Source of the DNA: Tunturibacter empetritectus
Lineage (GTDB): Bacteria; Acidobacteriota; Terriglobia; Terriglobales; Acidobacteriaceae
NCBI RefSeq assembly: GCF_040358985.1
Contig: NZ_CP132932.1
Location: 1,426,001 to 1,490,000 of the forward strand
Length of the DNA stretch: 64,000 bases
Reading direction: 5' to 3'
Positions within the stretch are counted from its first letter, which is position 1; each line of letters begins with the position of its first letter. A program made the translations under genes and the position numbers. Below, in pieces: positions 24,816 through 34,223 of this stretch. The notes under the pieces are model-generated. The model did no database searches. It saw nothing but the letters and a program-made list of their open reading frames with translations, and was not told where the DNA came from.

Positions 24816-25240
24816 CCGGTCGAAGCCGATATCTCCTGGACACAAACGTGTTGTCCGAGACTCGCAAGAAGAGGCCGGATGAGCGGGTCTTGGCATTCCT
24901 CTCGAATGCGGCTCCCACTGCGTTGTATCTTAGCTGCCTCTCCGTTGGAGAACTCAGGAAGGGTGTGGCCCTCAAGCGGAACTCCGACCCGTCGGCAGCC
25001 AAGGCAATTGCGGGGTGGGTCGATGGCCTTGAGATGAACTTTGCAGACCGGATCTTGAGTGTGGACACTGCCAGCGCGAAGCTCTGGGGTGAGTGGTCGG
25101 TCCAGAGGCCCCGGCCCGTCATCGATACACTTCTCGCCGCAACCGCCGTAGTACACGGCCTAGTCTTCGTCACGCGCAACGAAAGCGATGTTCAAGATCT
25201 TCCTATCAAGCTGTTAAACCCCTGGCGGAGCGACTCGTGA
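24812..25240 (+). CDS. vapC: VapC-type PIN-domain toxin
   Basis: This 142-residue PIN-domain ribonuclease has a GTG start overlapping the antitoxin stop. Acidic active-site residues are in place: Asp in YLLDTNVLSE, Glu in CLSVGELRKG, and Asp in VIDTLLAATAVVHG followed by VTRNESD. Length is normal. The pairing of a Phd-type antitoxin with VapC is common. Such toxins cleave tRNA or rRNA when freed. Location next to the lasso locus suggests a local stabilising module. Confidence 0.92.
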   Translation: MTGRSRYLLDTNVLSETRKKRPDERVLAFLSNAAPTALYLSCLSVGELRKGVALKRNSDPSAAKAIAGWVDGLEMNFADRILSVDTASAKLWGEWSVQRPRPVIDTLLAATAVVHGLVFVTRNESDVQDLPIKLLNPWRSDS

Positions 25241-25392
25241 ACCATCGTCGCCGGGAGATGATTCCTCATGTACTTTTTCTGTCTTTGAATTCGGCATAGC
25301 GCAAACTAGAGCGGATAGACCAACGGATCGGTCCAGTGAAAATGCAGAAATAAGGATTCACTATCCCTTTCTGCTCGAAGCGGTCGCCCGCC

Positions 25393-25596
25393 GTGCGATC
25401 TCTCATCGAGCGAACTTTCGCGTACCTACGGAATCGTGCAACCGACAATCCCGACGCCGAGATTCGCCCAGCCATGCTCGCGCAAGCTATCGGCGAAAAC
25501 GAAATGGTCGCGTTGACTGCCCTAAGCATCTTGGAAGACGCGGGTGTTACGAAGGCCCACATCGGCCTGTACTGCTACGGGCAGTCCAGCCATTAG
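25393..25596 (+). CDS. Small hypothetical protein
   Basis: This possible 67-residue protein has a GTG start and no clear ribosome-binding site. Two helices resemble a winged-helix core (AMLAQAIGENEMVALTALSILEDAG). It resembles small acidobacterial hypotheticals that I recall only vaguely. It may also be a remnant. The 150 bp before it contain nothing recognisable. Confidence 0.4.
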   Translation: MRSLIERTFAYLRNRATDNPDAEIRPAMLAQAIGENEMVALTALSILEDAGVTKAHIGLYCYGQSSH

Positions 25597-25693
25597 GGGA
25601 TTCGTCGTCAATTTCAAGAGTTTGATGCGGATATGCCCGTATGCCTCTACAATCCCTACTTACGTGTGAACACGTAGATTGAAAGGACGAAAA

Positions 25694-26041
25694 GTGGCTG
25701 AGAAGACAATAGTTGAAAAGGTTGCTGAAGCAGTTGGGTTTGGAATGGCAATGGCGGAAGATGCAGCTGGCAAGGTCAAAACGGCAGCTGGCGCGGCTGT
25801 AACCACGGTAACGGACGTGCTGAAGAAGGAGCCTTCCAAAGCGGTTGCGAGAAATAAAGCTGTCAGGAAGGTGCCCGTTGCGAAGGCTCCGAAAAAAAAC
25901 GCGGCCAAAAAGGCAACTATGAAGAAGACCACTATAAAAGCCGCGACCAAGAAAGCCGTCAAGAAGGCACCCGATAAGAAGACTTTCAAGAAAGCTGCTT
26001 CCAAAAAACACCAGCAAAGAAAGCTGCGAAAAAAATCGTAA
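25694..26041 (+). CDS. Histone H1-like Lys/Ala-rich protein, 3' end probably frameshifted
   Basis: The GTG at 25694 has aaagga 6-7 bases upstream and gives about 115 residues. The first half is amphipathic (KTIVEKVAEAVGFGMAMAED). The second half is KK/A/T-rich like the C-terminal domain of histone H1, suggesting a nucleoid-binding protein. The frame ends abruptly as HQQRKLRKKS. One additional A in the run at 26003-26008 would continue the Lys/Ala pattern (KKTPAKKAAKK...) to a stop at 26076. A one-base loss is therefore likely. It is followed closely by another lysine-rich gene. Confidence 0.7.
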   Translation: MAEKTIVEKVAEAVGFGMAMAEDAAGKVKTAAGAAVTTVTDVLKKEPSKAVARNKAVRKVPVAKAPKKNAAKKATMKKTTIKAATKKAVKKAPDKKTFKKAASKKHQQRKLRKKS

Positions 26042-26091
26042 AGAAGGCCGCGAAGGAAGCTGCGCGTCGTCAGTAATAACTGTGAGGGATT

Positions 26092-26280
26092 ATGGCAAAC
26101 AACAAAGCTAAGAAGAAGGCAGTGAAGAAAGTCGAAAAAGCGGTCAGGAGAGCAGTAAAAAGAGGTGTCACCGAGGGCGCGGTCGACAAAGCGGTCTCGC
26201 TGGGTATTGTCACGGCAGACTCCAAGAAGCCCGCTCGAAAAGCTGCTGCTGAAGACGCGCGGGAATTAAAGTCGGCCTGA
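26092..26280 (+). CDS. Small lysine-rich protein
   Basis: This 62-residue protein begins ANNKAKKKAVKKVEKAVRRA after Met and ends with an Asp/Glu/Lys mixture. A gaggg site precedes the ATG. It is basic at the N terminus with an amphipathic helical pattern repeated every 7-8 residues. It probably works with the histone-like protein just upstream in nucleic-acid binding, but no family is certain. Confidence 0.6.
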   Translation: MANNKAKKKAVKKVEKAVRRAVKRGVTEGAVDKAVSLGIVTADSKKPARKAAAEDARELKSA

Positions 26281-26591
26281 GTAGTCGAGCGAAAAACGAT
26301 GGAGTAACCGTGACTGTGTCGGGTCGTGTCTGCAATGACCGTCACGCCCAGTTTGCGATTGTCAGAAGTTCACCCATAAGGCCGAGGGCTTATACATGCC
26401 TTCGATTAAGTCATATGCCACGCCTTCGCCTGGCTGACGCAGCGATTGTGGGCGCCGTATCACTACCATCTTGCTTCATGGATGCGCGCAATGCTGAGCG
26501 TAACAGAGTCGGCGCGCTGAGAAAATTCTGCCGGTGTTTCGCGCTTTGGCTTTGGGCCCGAGGTCATTTCAACAAATGATCCCGGTGGGGC
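26281..26591. other. Gene-free stretch
   Basis: About 310 bases lie between the lysine-rich gene and the SRAP gene, which ends here on the other strand. One ORF of 89 codons on the plus strand has no recognisable content and no ribosome-binding site. Nothing else was seen. Confidence 0.4.
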
Positions 26592-27374
26592 CTAAGCACT
26601 ATTGAGCATCTCTGGCCCATTATTTTTAACGTTGCCTACCAGCTGATTTGCTGGAGTCATACTCATGCCTTCCGACTCGAAAGGCCGCAGTAGATCAATG
26701 GGCGGCCGCGATTCATCATAGTCGTTTAGCCAGCGGTCATAGTCGCGCTCGTGGAGGATTACCGGCATCCGGTCATGGATCGCCGTCATCATCTCATTCG
26801 CTTCCGTCGTGACGATGGAAAATGTATCCAGCGGCTCCTGCATATCACCCGGACGTGGTCGCCATTGTGAATACAGGCCACCCATTGCAAATGGCGTATG
26901 GCCCTTCATCTCGAATTTATAAACAGGCTTCGAGGCCGACTTGGGTTTTGGCGTCTTCATCCGTGGTGGTGGCGCTCCTGGAAACAGGCCGTGTTCGCCG
27001 GGCTCTATAGCAGGAGGCTGAGGGAGACCGGGGCGTTGCAGCCATTCATAAAAACCGTCGATCGGTATCAGGCAACGTGTGTGGAGGAAAGGCCCTCTCC
27101 AGATAGGCTTATCAAGTATCGATTCGGCGCGGGCGTTGGAGGTGGTGTAAATCTTAAATGCTTTCGGGTCGGCGACTTTGGCGGGAACCAATCCCCATCT
27201 CATCGGCACCAGTTCCCTTTCCCTCGTTTCCCGGTCCGGACGGATGACTGGCTGGTAGGTGCTGGGAGCGATATTGTAATCCGCAGGCAAATGATAGCCG
27301 GGCGGCATCTTGCCCACCTTGAAAGCTTCCGCAATACGCTGTTTGTCGCCTTGGCTGTAGTAACGGCCGCACAT
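26592..27374 (-). CDS. SRAP/HMCES-type protein (SOS response-associated, YedK-like)
   Basis: This 260-residue protein forms a covalent thiazolidine link with abasic sites in single-stranded DNA. Cys2 (MCGRYYSQ) is the catalytic residue after Met removal. Further hallmarks are MRWGLVP, NARAESI, RCLIPIDGFYEW and HDRMPVIL. The insert around GLFPGAPPPRMKTPKPKS is longer than in Escherichia coli YedK. It sits downstream of a small conserved-looking gene (2-bp gap) and divergent from the translesion cassette, a grouping that suggests joint induction by DNA damage. Confidence 0.92.
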   Translation of the reverse strand: MCGRYYSQGDKQRIAEAFKVGKMPPGYHLPADYNIAPSTYQPVIRPDRETRERELVPMRWGLVPAKVADPKAFKIYTTSNARAESILDKPIWRGPFLHTRCLIPIDGFYEWLQRPGLPQPPAIEPGEHGLFPGAPPPRMKTPKPKSASKPVYKFEMKGHTPFAMGGLYSQWRPRPGDMQEPLDTFSIVTTEANEMMTAIHDRMPVILHERDYDRWLNDYDESRPPIDLLRPFESEGMSMTPANQLVGNVKNNGPEMLNSA

Positions 27375-27376
27375 AG

Positions 27377-27592
27377 CTATTCCTCGGTCTCGTCAATTGC
27401 TGTTTCGCCGCCGCGGTCAATTTCGGCCTTTCGCATTTCGATGTACTCAGTCGAGAAATCCGCTTTACGAAACATCTGTTCGATGGGATCCCAGTTTAGG
27501 TAAACAGCGATACTGACGCCATCGGAGCCCGTGAGTTCATAAGCGATATCCACTCGTTTGATTATGATTTTTTCTAATGCATCGCTGATCAT
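27377..27592 (-). CDS. Small hypothetical protein upstream of SRAP gene
   Basis: This 71-residue acidic protein has a predicted alpha-beta-beta-alpha order (IKRVDIAYELTG, VSIAVYLNW, EYIEMRKAEID). Its stop is 2 bases before the SRAP start, so the two are co-transcribed. No family was recognised. A DNA-damage role is suggested only by its neighbour. Confidence 0.55.
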   Translation of the reverse strand: MISDALEKIIIKRVDIAYELTGSDGVSIAVYLNWDPIEQMFRKADFSTEYIEMRKAEIDRGGETAIDETEE

Positions 27593-28005
27593 GTGGTGCT
27601 CCGGGCTGGGATTTGGGAATCGGGTTTAGCTAACTCAAGCTTCATTGCATCTGTTGACAGCCGTCACCATGGTCCACTAGAGCCAGGTAACACGGTTTCA
27701 TAATTTCTGCAGCAGTTTGAACGCTTCTCTGCCCCTAGACGGTCCACTACCAAACTCTTTGACTTTTCTGTTGGATGCAAATCGGCGTTTATTCGGCGGA
27801 AATTGCTATCCAGAGTGAACCTCTGTCTACGGTTATTCCATAAATCACGCCCAACCTGCTTCAGCTCCTATACCGACAGTACATTTTTTGCCTTAAATAA
27901 TCGGCATAGAATCAATTACCTAAATGATTTGTTGCCCAATTTTGGAGGCAAGGGCGGTTGCGTTTTCAAATGTAATAGGCGAAGATTTGGCGAAGGTTGT
28001 TCACG
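27593..28005. promoter_or_regulatory. Divergent promoter region of SRAP and imuA units
   Basis: About 410 bases hold both promoters. ggtccacta occurs twice (near 27672 and 27750), and tgcc...ggca symmetry occurs around 27889-27906. No confident LexA site or -10/-35 pair could be fixed by eye. The 90-codon ORF at 27803 has no recognisable content. Confidence 0.4.
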
Positions 28006-29037
28006 ATGCCGTCATCCTCTGCCCTCCGTATTCAAGTCGAAAGTACCCTCGCCAATAAGATCCCTTCTGCCCTGACTCCGGTTGCGAAGATGGTCCGACC
28101 CGTAGTCTCTTCAGGGGTTGCGCCGGTAGATGATCTCTTACAAGGTGGTTTCCGGATCGGATCAGTCAGCGAGATCACCGGTCCAGATTGTTCCGGCCGG
28201 ACCTCCCTGGCGCAATCCCTTATTGCGCGGGTCGTCGAAAGTGGCAAAGTTGCCGCCTGGATAGATGTATCGGACACCTTCGACCCGGCCTCTGCTGCTG
28301 CAGCCGGCATCGATCTGCGGCGGCTTCTTTGGGTACGTTGCGGGGTACCGGAAAATTCTAATCCGGAACAGGCCCGCGATTTCGCGCTTCCAAACGCATA
28401 CCTGATTCCTGGAACACCAAAGAAAGGTATTCATGGAGGCGGCTGTGGCACTCATCCTCGGCATGAAGCCAAGGGCCTCTCTTTGGCTGTCAGCGGTCTG
28501 CTTCAGACCGAGGCGCTGAATCCACGGTGTGCGGAACCGCAACGAAAGACGCGCCCTATTCAGGTCACCTATGCTCCGGCTTCTCAGCCTGTGGTATCTC
28601 CAGTGCGGAGGCGATCCGCACTCGGCCAGTACCAGCGGATTGAACAGGGTCTGAAGAGCGCCGACTTGATCCTGCAGGCCGGCGGATTCGGTGCCATCGT
28701 GCTCGATCTTGGAAGCATCGCGCCAGAGTTCGTGTCGCGCGTAGAGCTAGGGACATGGCATCGGTATCGCGTAGCGGCAGAACGGACGCAGTCGAGCATC
28801 GTTCTTTTGACCCAGTATGTCTGTGCCAAGAGTAGCGCAGAACTCTTGTTGCGTCTGCATACTCCAAGGATGCTCCGCGAGGAGACAACCGTGTTCTCCG
28901 GAACACAGCCGAAGGCAGAGGTCACGCGGCATCGCTTCCAAGAGCGAGGAAGTAATATCCTCCCGATTCGTAAGCCTCCCCAGAACGTCACGACAGCTTG
29001 CTGGCAAAACCGCGTGACCTGGGCAGGTCAGCGATGA
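28006..29037 (+). CDS. imuA: ImuA, RecA-like accessory of the mutasome
   Basis: The ATG at 28006 (343 residues) is preferred over an upstream TTG. The N-terminal RecA-like core has VSSGVAPVDDLLQGGFRIGS, the P-loop-like GPDCSGRTSL and VAAWIDVSDTFDPASA, as in ImuA/SulA-related proteins. ImuA is required, with ImuB, to bring the error-prone polymerase DnaE2 to damaged DNA. It overlaps imuB by 4 bases (ATGA). The segment around residues 125-165 (GTPKKGIHGGG and following) is Gly/Lys-rich and looks like a loop insertion. Confidence 0.88.
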   Translation: MPSSSALRIQVESTLANKIPSALTPVAKMVRPVVSSGVAPVDDLLQGGFRIGSVSEITGPDCSGRTSLAQSLIARVVESGKVAAWIDVSDTFDPASAAAAGIDLRRLLWVRCGVPENSNPEQARDFALPNAYLIPGTPKKGIHGGGCGTHPRHEAKGLSLAVSGLLQTEALNPRCAEPQRKTRPIQVTYAPASQPVVSPVRRRSALGQYQRIEQGLKSADLILQAGGFGAIVLDLGSIAPEFVSRVELGTWHRYRVAAERTQSSIVLLTQYVCAKSSAELLLRLHTPRMLREETTVFSGTQPKAEVTRHRFQERGSNILPIRKPPQNVTTACWQNRVTWAGQR

Positions 29038-30548
29038 CAAACGAAGCTTCTCTCTACGCCTGCCTCTATGTGCGGGAGTTTCCCGCACAGTCGCTCCTAC
29101 GGCTGAGACCGGAATTACGTGGTGCAGCCTGCGTCGTCATGACTGGCGAAGTGCCCAGCGAAAAGGTCTGCTCGCTAAACACCAAGGCCCGGCTTGCTGG
29201 CATGAAGCACCGCATGTCTCGCGTCGAAATAGAAACGTTCGCCAATCCAATCATCATGCGTCGGTCCACTGTCGCGGAAAGCATGACGAAGGCTGCGTTG
29301 CTTGAGGTAGCCGGAAGCTTCTCGCCGCAGGTGGAGGACCGAAGCGAAGATACAGCGTTCCTCTGTGGCATCGACATTACGGGAACGCGAAGTTTGTTCG
29401 GACCACCTGAGCAATTAGGCAGAAGCCTCATCACACAGATCCGAGCCAGCGGCATGTCCGCGAGCGTCGCAGTCAGCACGAACTTCCATACGGCTGTGAG
29501 CCTCGCGAAGGGATTCTCACGGCGAGCCTCGGTGCAGGTTGTCGCGTTGGGTGAGGAAGCGGCCGCGTTGTCATCTTTACCGCTGACTGTTCTTGCAGTG
29601 TCTGACACTCAATTGGAAACCTTCGCATCGTGGGGCATCTACAGACTTGGAGAGTTGGCAACCCTTCCTGAGAAAGAACTGATCTCCCGTATGGGCCAGG
29701 ACGGCAAGCGACTCCGGCAGATGGCAGCAGGATCGCTGCCCCACCTCTTCCAAGCGGCGGAGCCAGTGTTTCGGCTTGAAGACAGACTGGAACTGGATTC
29801 GCCACTCGATGTCCTGGAATCGCTCCTCTTTGGTATCGCGATGATGCTGGATCAACTCATCGCGCGTGTGTCAGCGCGCGTTCTCGCGTTGGCTTCTGTG
29901 ACTGTTACGTTGGACCTCGAAGGCAGCGGCACTCATGAGCGGACGGTACGTCCCGCATTGCCAACAAATGACAAGCAACTCTGGATCAAACTGCTCCACC
30001 TTGATCTTGAGGCCCATCCACCACGGGCAGCGATTCTCGCTGTCGGACTGCGTGCGGACTCCGGCTCTACCAGCAAGGTTCAGCTCGGACTGTTTTCTCC
30101 TCAGTTGCCGGAAGCAGGCCGGCTGGATATCACGCTAGCGCGTCTGTCGGCGCTCGTGGGAGAAGGCAATGTCGGATCTCCGGCTCTCCCCGATCAACAT
30201 CTCCCGGGTAGCTTCCGTATCGAGCCATTCACCCTGCCGTCAGGAGACGCAACTATCACGGCATCCCCGATGTCGCGAGTCTCCCTTCGGCAACTGCGTC
30301 CACCCGAGCCGATAGCCGTCATGTTGAAGGATGCGCGGCCCAAGAGTCTACGCTTTCGCACCCGGCGCTATGTGGTCGAGCATCTCTATGGGCCGTGGTT
30401 CGCAAGCGGCGCATGGTGGAGTCGAGATCGTTACGGAATGGAACAGTGGGATCTCGATGCGCGTAGTGAGGATGGATCACTCCTGTGCTGCTGCGTGGTG
30501 CGGGACAGGGTAAGAAATCGATGGCAGATGGAGGCACTCTATGACTAA
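29034..30548 (+). CDS. imuB: ImuB, Y-family polymerase-like protein
   Basis: The ATG at 29034, overlapping the imuA stop, gives 504 residues. The N-terminal Y-family domain is recognisable (YACLYVREFPAQSLLRLRPE, AACVVM, CGIDITGTRSLFGPPEQLG). ImuB lacks the catalytic acidic residues of true polymerases and serves as the clamp-binding hub for DnaE2. A little-finger-like part and a C-terminal ImuB-type tail (WWSRDRYGMEQWDLDARSED) follow. It overlaps dnaE2 by 8 bases, so the three genes are translationally coupled. Confidence 0.92.
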   Translation: MTNEASLYACLYVREFPAQSLLRLRPELRGAACVVMTGEVPSEKVCSLNTKARLAGMKHRMSRVEIETFANPIIMRRSTVAESMTKAALLEVAGSFSPQVEDRSEDTAFLCGIDITGTRSLFGPPEQLGRSLITQIRASGMSASVAVSTNFHTAVSLAKGFSRRASVQVVALGEEAAALSSLPLTVLAVSDTQLETFASWGIYRLGELATLPEKELISRMGQDGKRLRQMAAGSLPHLFQAAEPVFRLEDRLELDSPLDVLESLLFGIAMMLDQLIARVSARVLALASVTVTLDLEGSGTHERTVRPALPTNDKQLWIKLLHLDLEAHPPRAAILAVGLRADSGSTSKVQLGLFSPQLPEAGRLDITLARLSALVGEGNVGSPALPDQHLPGSFRIEPFTLPSGDATITASPMSRVSLRQLRPPEPIAVMLKDARPKSLRFRTRRYVVEHLYGPWFASGAWWSRDRYGMEQWDLDARSEDGSLLCCCVVRDRVRNRWQMEALYD

Positions 30549-33500
30549 CCCCTATGTCGAACTCCATAGCGCGAGCGCGTTCTCGTTCCTTCAGGGAGCC
30601 TCCCAACCCGAAAAGTTGGTAGAGCGTGCAGTTGGAATAGAGATGCCTGCAATGGCGTTGCTCGATCATAACGGCGTCTATGGCTCAGCCCGCTTCCACA
30701 CCTCTGCGAAACGAAATAGCATTCGAGCCCATGTTGGGGCTGAGATCGCGGTTCCTAACCTCGGTACTCGTCTTACCCCTCCGAAATGGCTCCCGCACCA
30801 ACACATTGCGGAGCCTGTGCGACTGCCTCTCCTATGCGAGTCACGGGAGGGGTATCAGAATCTTTGCCAGCTCATCACACGCTTCAAAATGAGAGAGAAG
30901 AGCAAGGGAGATGGGTCAGCGAAGCTCGAAGAAATGCAGGATTACTCGCGTGGTCTGGTCTGCCTGACAGGTGGCGATGAAGGGCCGCTCGCCTCGGCCT
31001 TGGCGCGCGGCGGCGAGACCGCTGGGCGCGATGTGGTTGAGCGTATGGTCCGCGTCTTTGGTCCCCAGAATGTCTACGTGGAATTGCAACGACATCACGA
31101 GCGCGAGGAAGAGTGGCGCAATCAAGCAGCGATTCGTATTGCTAGTTCTCTGAAGCTGCCACTGCTGGCCACAAATGGAGTGCGCTATGCGCACGCCTAT
31201 GACCGCGAAATTCTTGACCTCTTCACATCGATTCGGAACCACACAGAACTTGATCTCGCGGGGCGACTCTTATCCGAGAACAGCCAACGCCATCTCCGTT
31301 CGGCCTCCGAGATGGCGACGCTTTTCGCTGATTTGAATTGTGCTGTGGCTAACACTGTCGAATTATCCAATCGTCTTGAATTTCAGTTGGGTGACCTGGG
31401 ATACGAGTTTCCGCGCTATCCGGTGCCGGACGGCGAGACAATGGACAGCTTTCTCCGGAAACGTGTGTCCGAGGGAGTTACGAAGCGTTACGGGGCAAAA
31501 AGCAATTCGGGACTTTTCGAACGTGCGAAGAAGCAAGTCGAGCATGAACTTGCATTGATTGCAAAGCTTGGTTTTGCAGGATATTTCCTTATTGTCTGGG
31601 ACATCGTCTGCTTCTGTAAGCGGAACAATATTCTCATTCAGGGGCGCGGGAGCGCGGCTAACTCCGCGGTCTGTTATGCCTTGGAGATCACGGCGGTCGA
31701 TCCGGTTGGAATGGAACTGCTCTTTGAGAGATTCCTGAGCGAGAGTCGCGGCGAGTGGCCGGACATTGATCTCGATCTGCCTTCGGAAGACAAACGGGAA
31801 CAAGCCATTCAGCATGTTTACCAACGGTACGGTGAACTGGGTGCAGCCATGTGCGCTAACGTGATTACCTATCGCGGAAAGTCGTCAGCGCGTGAAGTCG
31901 GGAAGACGCTCGGGTTTGATCGTGAATCACTTCAGAGGCTATCGAGTCTCGTTAGCCACTTCGAGTGGCGTGGACCAACCGACACGATGGCGCACTCGTT
32001 TCGCAATGCTGGCTTCGATATCAAGCATCCGCGTATCGCGAAATATCTTGAACTCTGTATGCGCATCCAGGATCTTCCGCGTCATCTGGGGCAACACTCG
32101 GGCGGCATGATTATCTGCCAGGGGCAACTAGATCGCGTGGTTCCGCTGGAGCGAGCCTCCATGCCGGGCCGCACCGTCGTGCAGTGGGACAAGGAAGACT
32201 GCGCCGACCTCGGCATCATCAAAGTCGATCTGCTCGGGCTCGGCATGATGGCCGTGCTCAAGGATTGCGTCGAGCTAATCCCTGAGCACTATGGTGACCC
32301 CGTAGATCTTTCCGACTTGCCCGAAGATACGGAAGTGTATCGGGCATTGCAGAGGGCCGACACGATCGGTATGTTTCAGGTTGAGAGCCGTGCACAGATG
32401 GCGTCTCTACCTCGAAACAAGCCAGAGAAGTTCTATGACGTAGTGGTGCAGGTTGCCATCATTCGCCCTGGGCCCATCGTCGGCAAGATGATGCATCCCT
32501 ACATGCGGAGACGACAGAAGAAAGAAGAGATCACCTATCCTCACCCCTCCCTCGAAAGCACACTAAAACGCACTCTAGGGGTGCCGCTTTTTCAGGAACA
32601 ATTGCTCCGCATGGCGATGACGGTTGCGAACTTCACAGGTGCGGAGGCAGAAGAATTACGCCGCGCAGTAGGAATGCGCCGATCCTGGGAGCGCATGAAG
32701 AATCTTGAAGGCAAGCTCCGGGCCGGAATGACCGCAAACGGCCTCGACACGGCAACCCAGGAAAACATCATCCAGAACATCAGTTCCTTCGCGCTCTATG
32801 GATTTCCTGAGTCGCACGCGGCGAGCTTCGCTCTGATCGCGTACGCTTCGGCGTACCTCAAGATAAAGTATCTCGCTGCCTTCACTTGCGCGATTCTGAA
32901 TAACCAGCCGATGGGCTTTTATAGTCCAGCCGTCTTGATCGAAGATGCTCGGCGTCATGGGCTCCGTGTTAAACCAATAAATATTCAGGTATCGGGATGG
33001 GCTTGTACGCTGGAACGCGAACCGGACTATTCGCTCTCGCTTAGGCTTGGTCTGGGCTATGCGAAAGGTCTTCGGCGACATGCTGCGGAAGCGGTTGTCA
33101 GCGCCCGCGACGCAAGTCGATTCAGTTCTGTCGAGGATGTTGCTTTACGTGTACCTGTTTTGAACCGGAAGGAGCTGGCTTTGCTCGCGCGTGTGGGCGC
33201 GATGAATGGTATTGACGGAGTGCAGCATCGGCGCGACGCACTCTGGCAAGTAGAACGGGCTGGCAAGCTGGAAGGACCTTTGCTCAGTCAGCAAAGCGAT
33301 TGGCTCCAGGAAAACAGCAAAAGTCTTCCATTACGAGAGATGACCTCAGAAGAACGCTTGGTTGCCGATTATGCTGGAACGAGTGTGACCACCGGCCCGC
33401 ATCCTATGCACTTTCGCAGGCAGGAACTTAACAAGCAGGGATATCTCACTGCCATTGAATTGAGGAAGCGACGGAACGGAGAGTTCGTAAGGACAGCGGG

Positions 33501-33756
33501 TTTGGCCATCGTAAAACAGAGGCCAGGTACAGCGAAGGGTACGGTCTTCCTGTCCGTCTCGGATGAGACAGGGATTTTTAACGTCATCGTTACCAAGGAA
33601 TTCTTTGAGCGAAATCGTAGCGCAATCTCGAACGCTAAGTTCATTTCGGTGGAAGGGCCGCTTCAGAACGAAGACGGCACGATTCATGTCAAAGCCTCAC
33701 GAATCAAAGCTCTACTGACACGAGTGTTAGAGGTGACGTCGCATGACTTCCACTAA
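30541..33756 (+). CDS. dnaE2: DnaE2 error-prone DNA polymerase III alpha
   Basis: This protein has 1,071 residues, the usual length. The N-terminal PHP domain starts YVELHSASAFSFLQGAS. The polymerase active site includes GRGSAANSAVCYAL and EWPDIDLDLPSEDKREQ with the catalytic aspartates. HLGQHSGGMIIC and FPESHAASFALIAYASAYLK follow, then helix-hairpin-helix and OB-fold parts near the C terminus. It is the catalytic member of the ImuA-ImuB-DnaE2 mutasome for damage-induced mutagenesis. It overlaps imuB and the next small gene. Confidence 0.95.
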   Translation: MTNPYVELHSASAFSFLQGASQPEKLVERAVGIEMPAMALLDHNGVYGSARFHTSAKRNSIRAHVGAEIAVPNLGTRLTPPKWLPHQHIAEPVRLPLLCESREGYQNLCQLITRFKMREKSKGDGSAKLEEMQDYSRGLVCLTGGDEGPLASALARGGETAGRDVVERMVRVFGPQNVYVELQRHHEREEEWRNQAAIRIASSLKLPLLATNGVRYAHAYDREILDLFTSIRNHTELDLAGRLLSENSQRHLRSASEMATLFADLNCAVANTVELSNRLEFQLGDLGYEFPRYPVPDGETMDSFLRKRVSEGVTKRYGAKSNSGLFERAKKQVEHELALIAKLGFAGYFLIVWDIVCFCKRNNILIQGRGSAANSAVCYALEITAVDPVGMELLFERFLSESRGEWPDIDLDLPSEDKREQAIQHVYQRYGELGAAMCANVITYRGKSSAREVGKTLGFDRESLQRLSSLVSHFEWRGPTDTMAHSFRNAGFDIKHPRIAKYLELCMRIQDLPRHLGQHSGGMIICQGQLDRVVPLERASMPGRTVVQWDKEDCADLGIIKVDLLGLGMMAVLKDCVELIPEHYGDPVDLSDLPEDTEVYRALQRADTIGMFQVESRAQMASLPRNKPEKFYDVVVQVAIIRPGPIVGKMMHPYMRRRQKKEEITYPHPSLESTLKRTLGVPLFQEQLLRMAMTVANFTGAEAEELRRAVGMRRSWERMKNLEGKLRAGMTANGLDTATQENIIQNISSFALYGFPESHAASFALIAYASAYLKIKYLAAFTCAILNNQPMGFYSPAVLIEDARRHGLRVKPINIQVSGWACTLEREPDYSLSLRLGLGYAKGLRRHAAEAVVSARDASRFSSVEDVALRVPVLNRKELALLARVGAMNGIDGVQHRRDALWQVERAGKLEGPLLSQQSDWLQENSKSLPLREMTSEERLVADYAGTSVTTGPHPMHFRRQELNKQGYLTAIELRKRRNGEFVRTAGLAIVKQRPGTAKGTVFLSVSDETGIFNVIVTKEFFERNRSAISNAKFISVEGPLQNEDGTIHVKASRIKALLTRVLEVTSHDFH

Positions 33757-34036
33757 TGTTGGTTCTCGGGTGGGCGGCTATCGTCGGGAGGTGGACTTTC
33801 AAAAGCTTGGGTCGGCACTGCTCATCGCCTCCAGTCTTGTCCTCGCGATTCGCACATCACGTTGGGACCCAACGCAGAGCGACGGGCTCGCAAACGTGGA
33901 GTGGGAAAAAGAAGTTGAGCATAGCGTCCGCATCGCGAAGATTGTGCTTTCTCATCTGACTTCCCGGCATCCTGATCTCTTTCAATCGAGAGATGTCGCC
34001 TGGTATGTCGCGACAGATGAAGAAACTCCGAGATAG
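33743..34036 (+). CDS. Small hypothetical protein at the end of the mutasome operon
   Basis: This 97-residue protein starts inside the last codons of dnaE2 (14-base overlap), so translational coupling is likely. It has a hydrophobic helix (LGSALLIASSLVLAI) in the first half and a helical, charged second half (EWEKEVEHSVRIAKIVLSHL). No known family. A small transcript-end hairpin (agacac/gtgtct) follows at 34047-34062. Confidence 0.6.
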   Translation: MTSTNVGSRVGGYRREVDFQKLGSALLIASSLVLAIRTSRWDPTQSDGLANVEWEKEVEHSVRIAKIVLSHLTSRHPDLFQSRDVAWYVATDEETPR

Positions 34037-34223
34037 GTTTTTTGGGTAGACACAAGCGTGTCTTACAAGACCAATATTCCTAAACTTGCTCCATGAGGGC
34101 ATTGACTGATATCGCCAATTGAAATAAGTGTCCTGACCAGCATGTCCGCGAATAAAAAGAGAGTTACTGCGAAAATCACTGAGCCGGTCGAGGCGGAGAT
34201 GCTCGGACACGTAAAGCCACCGA

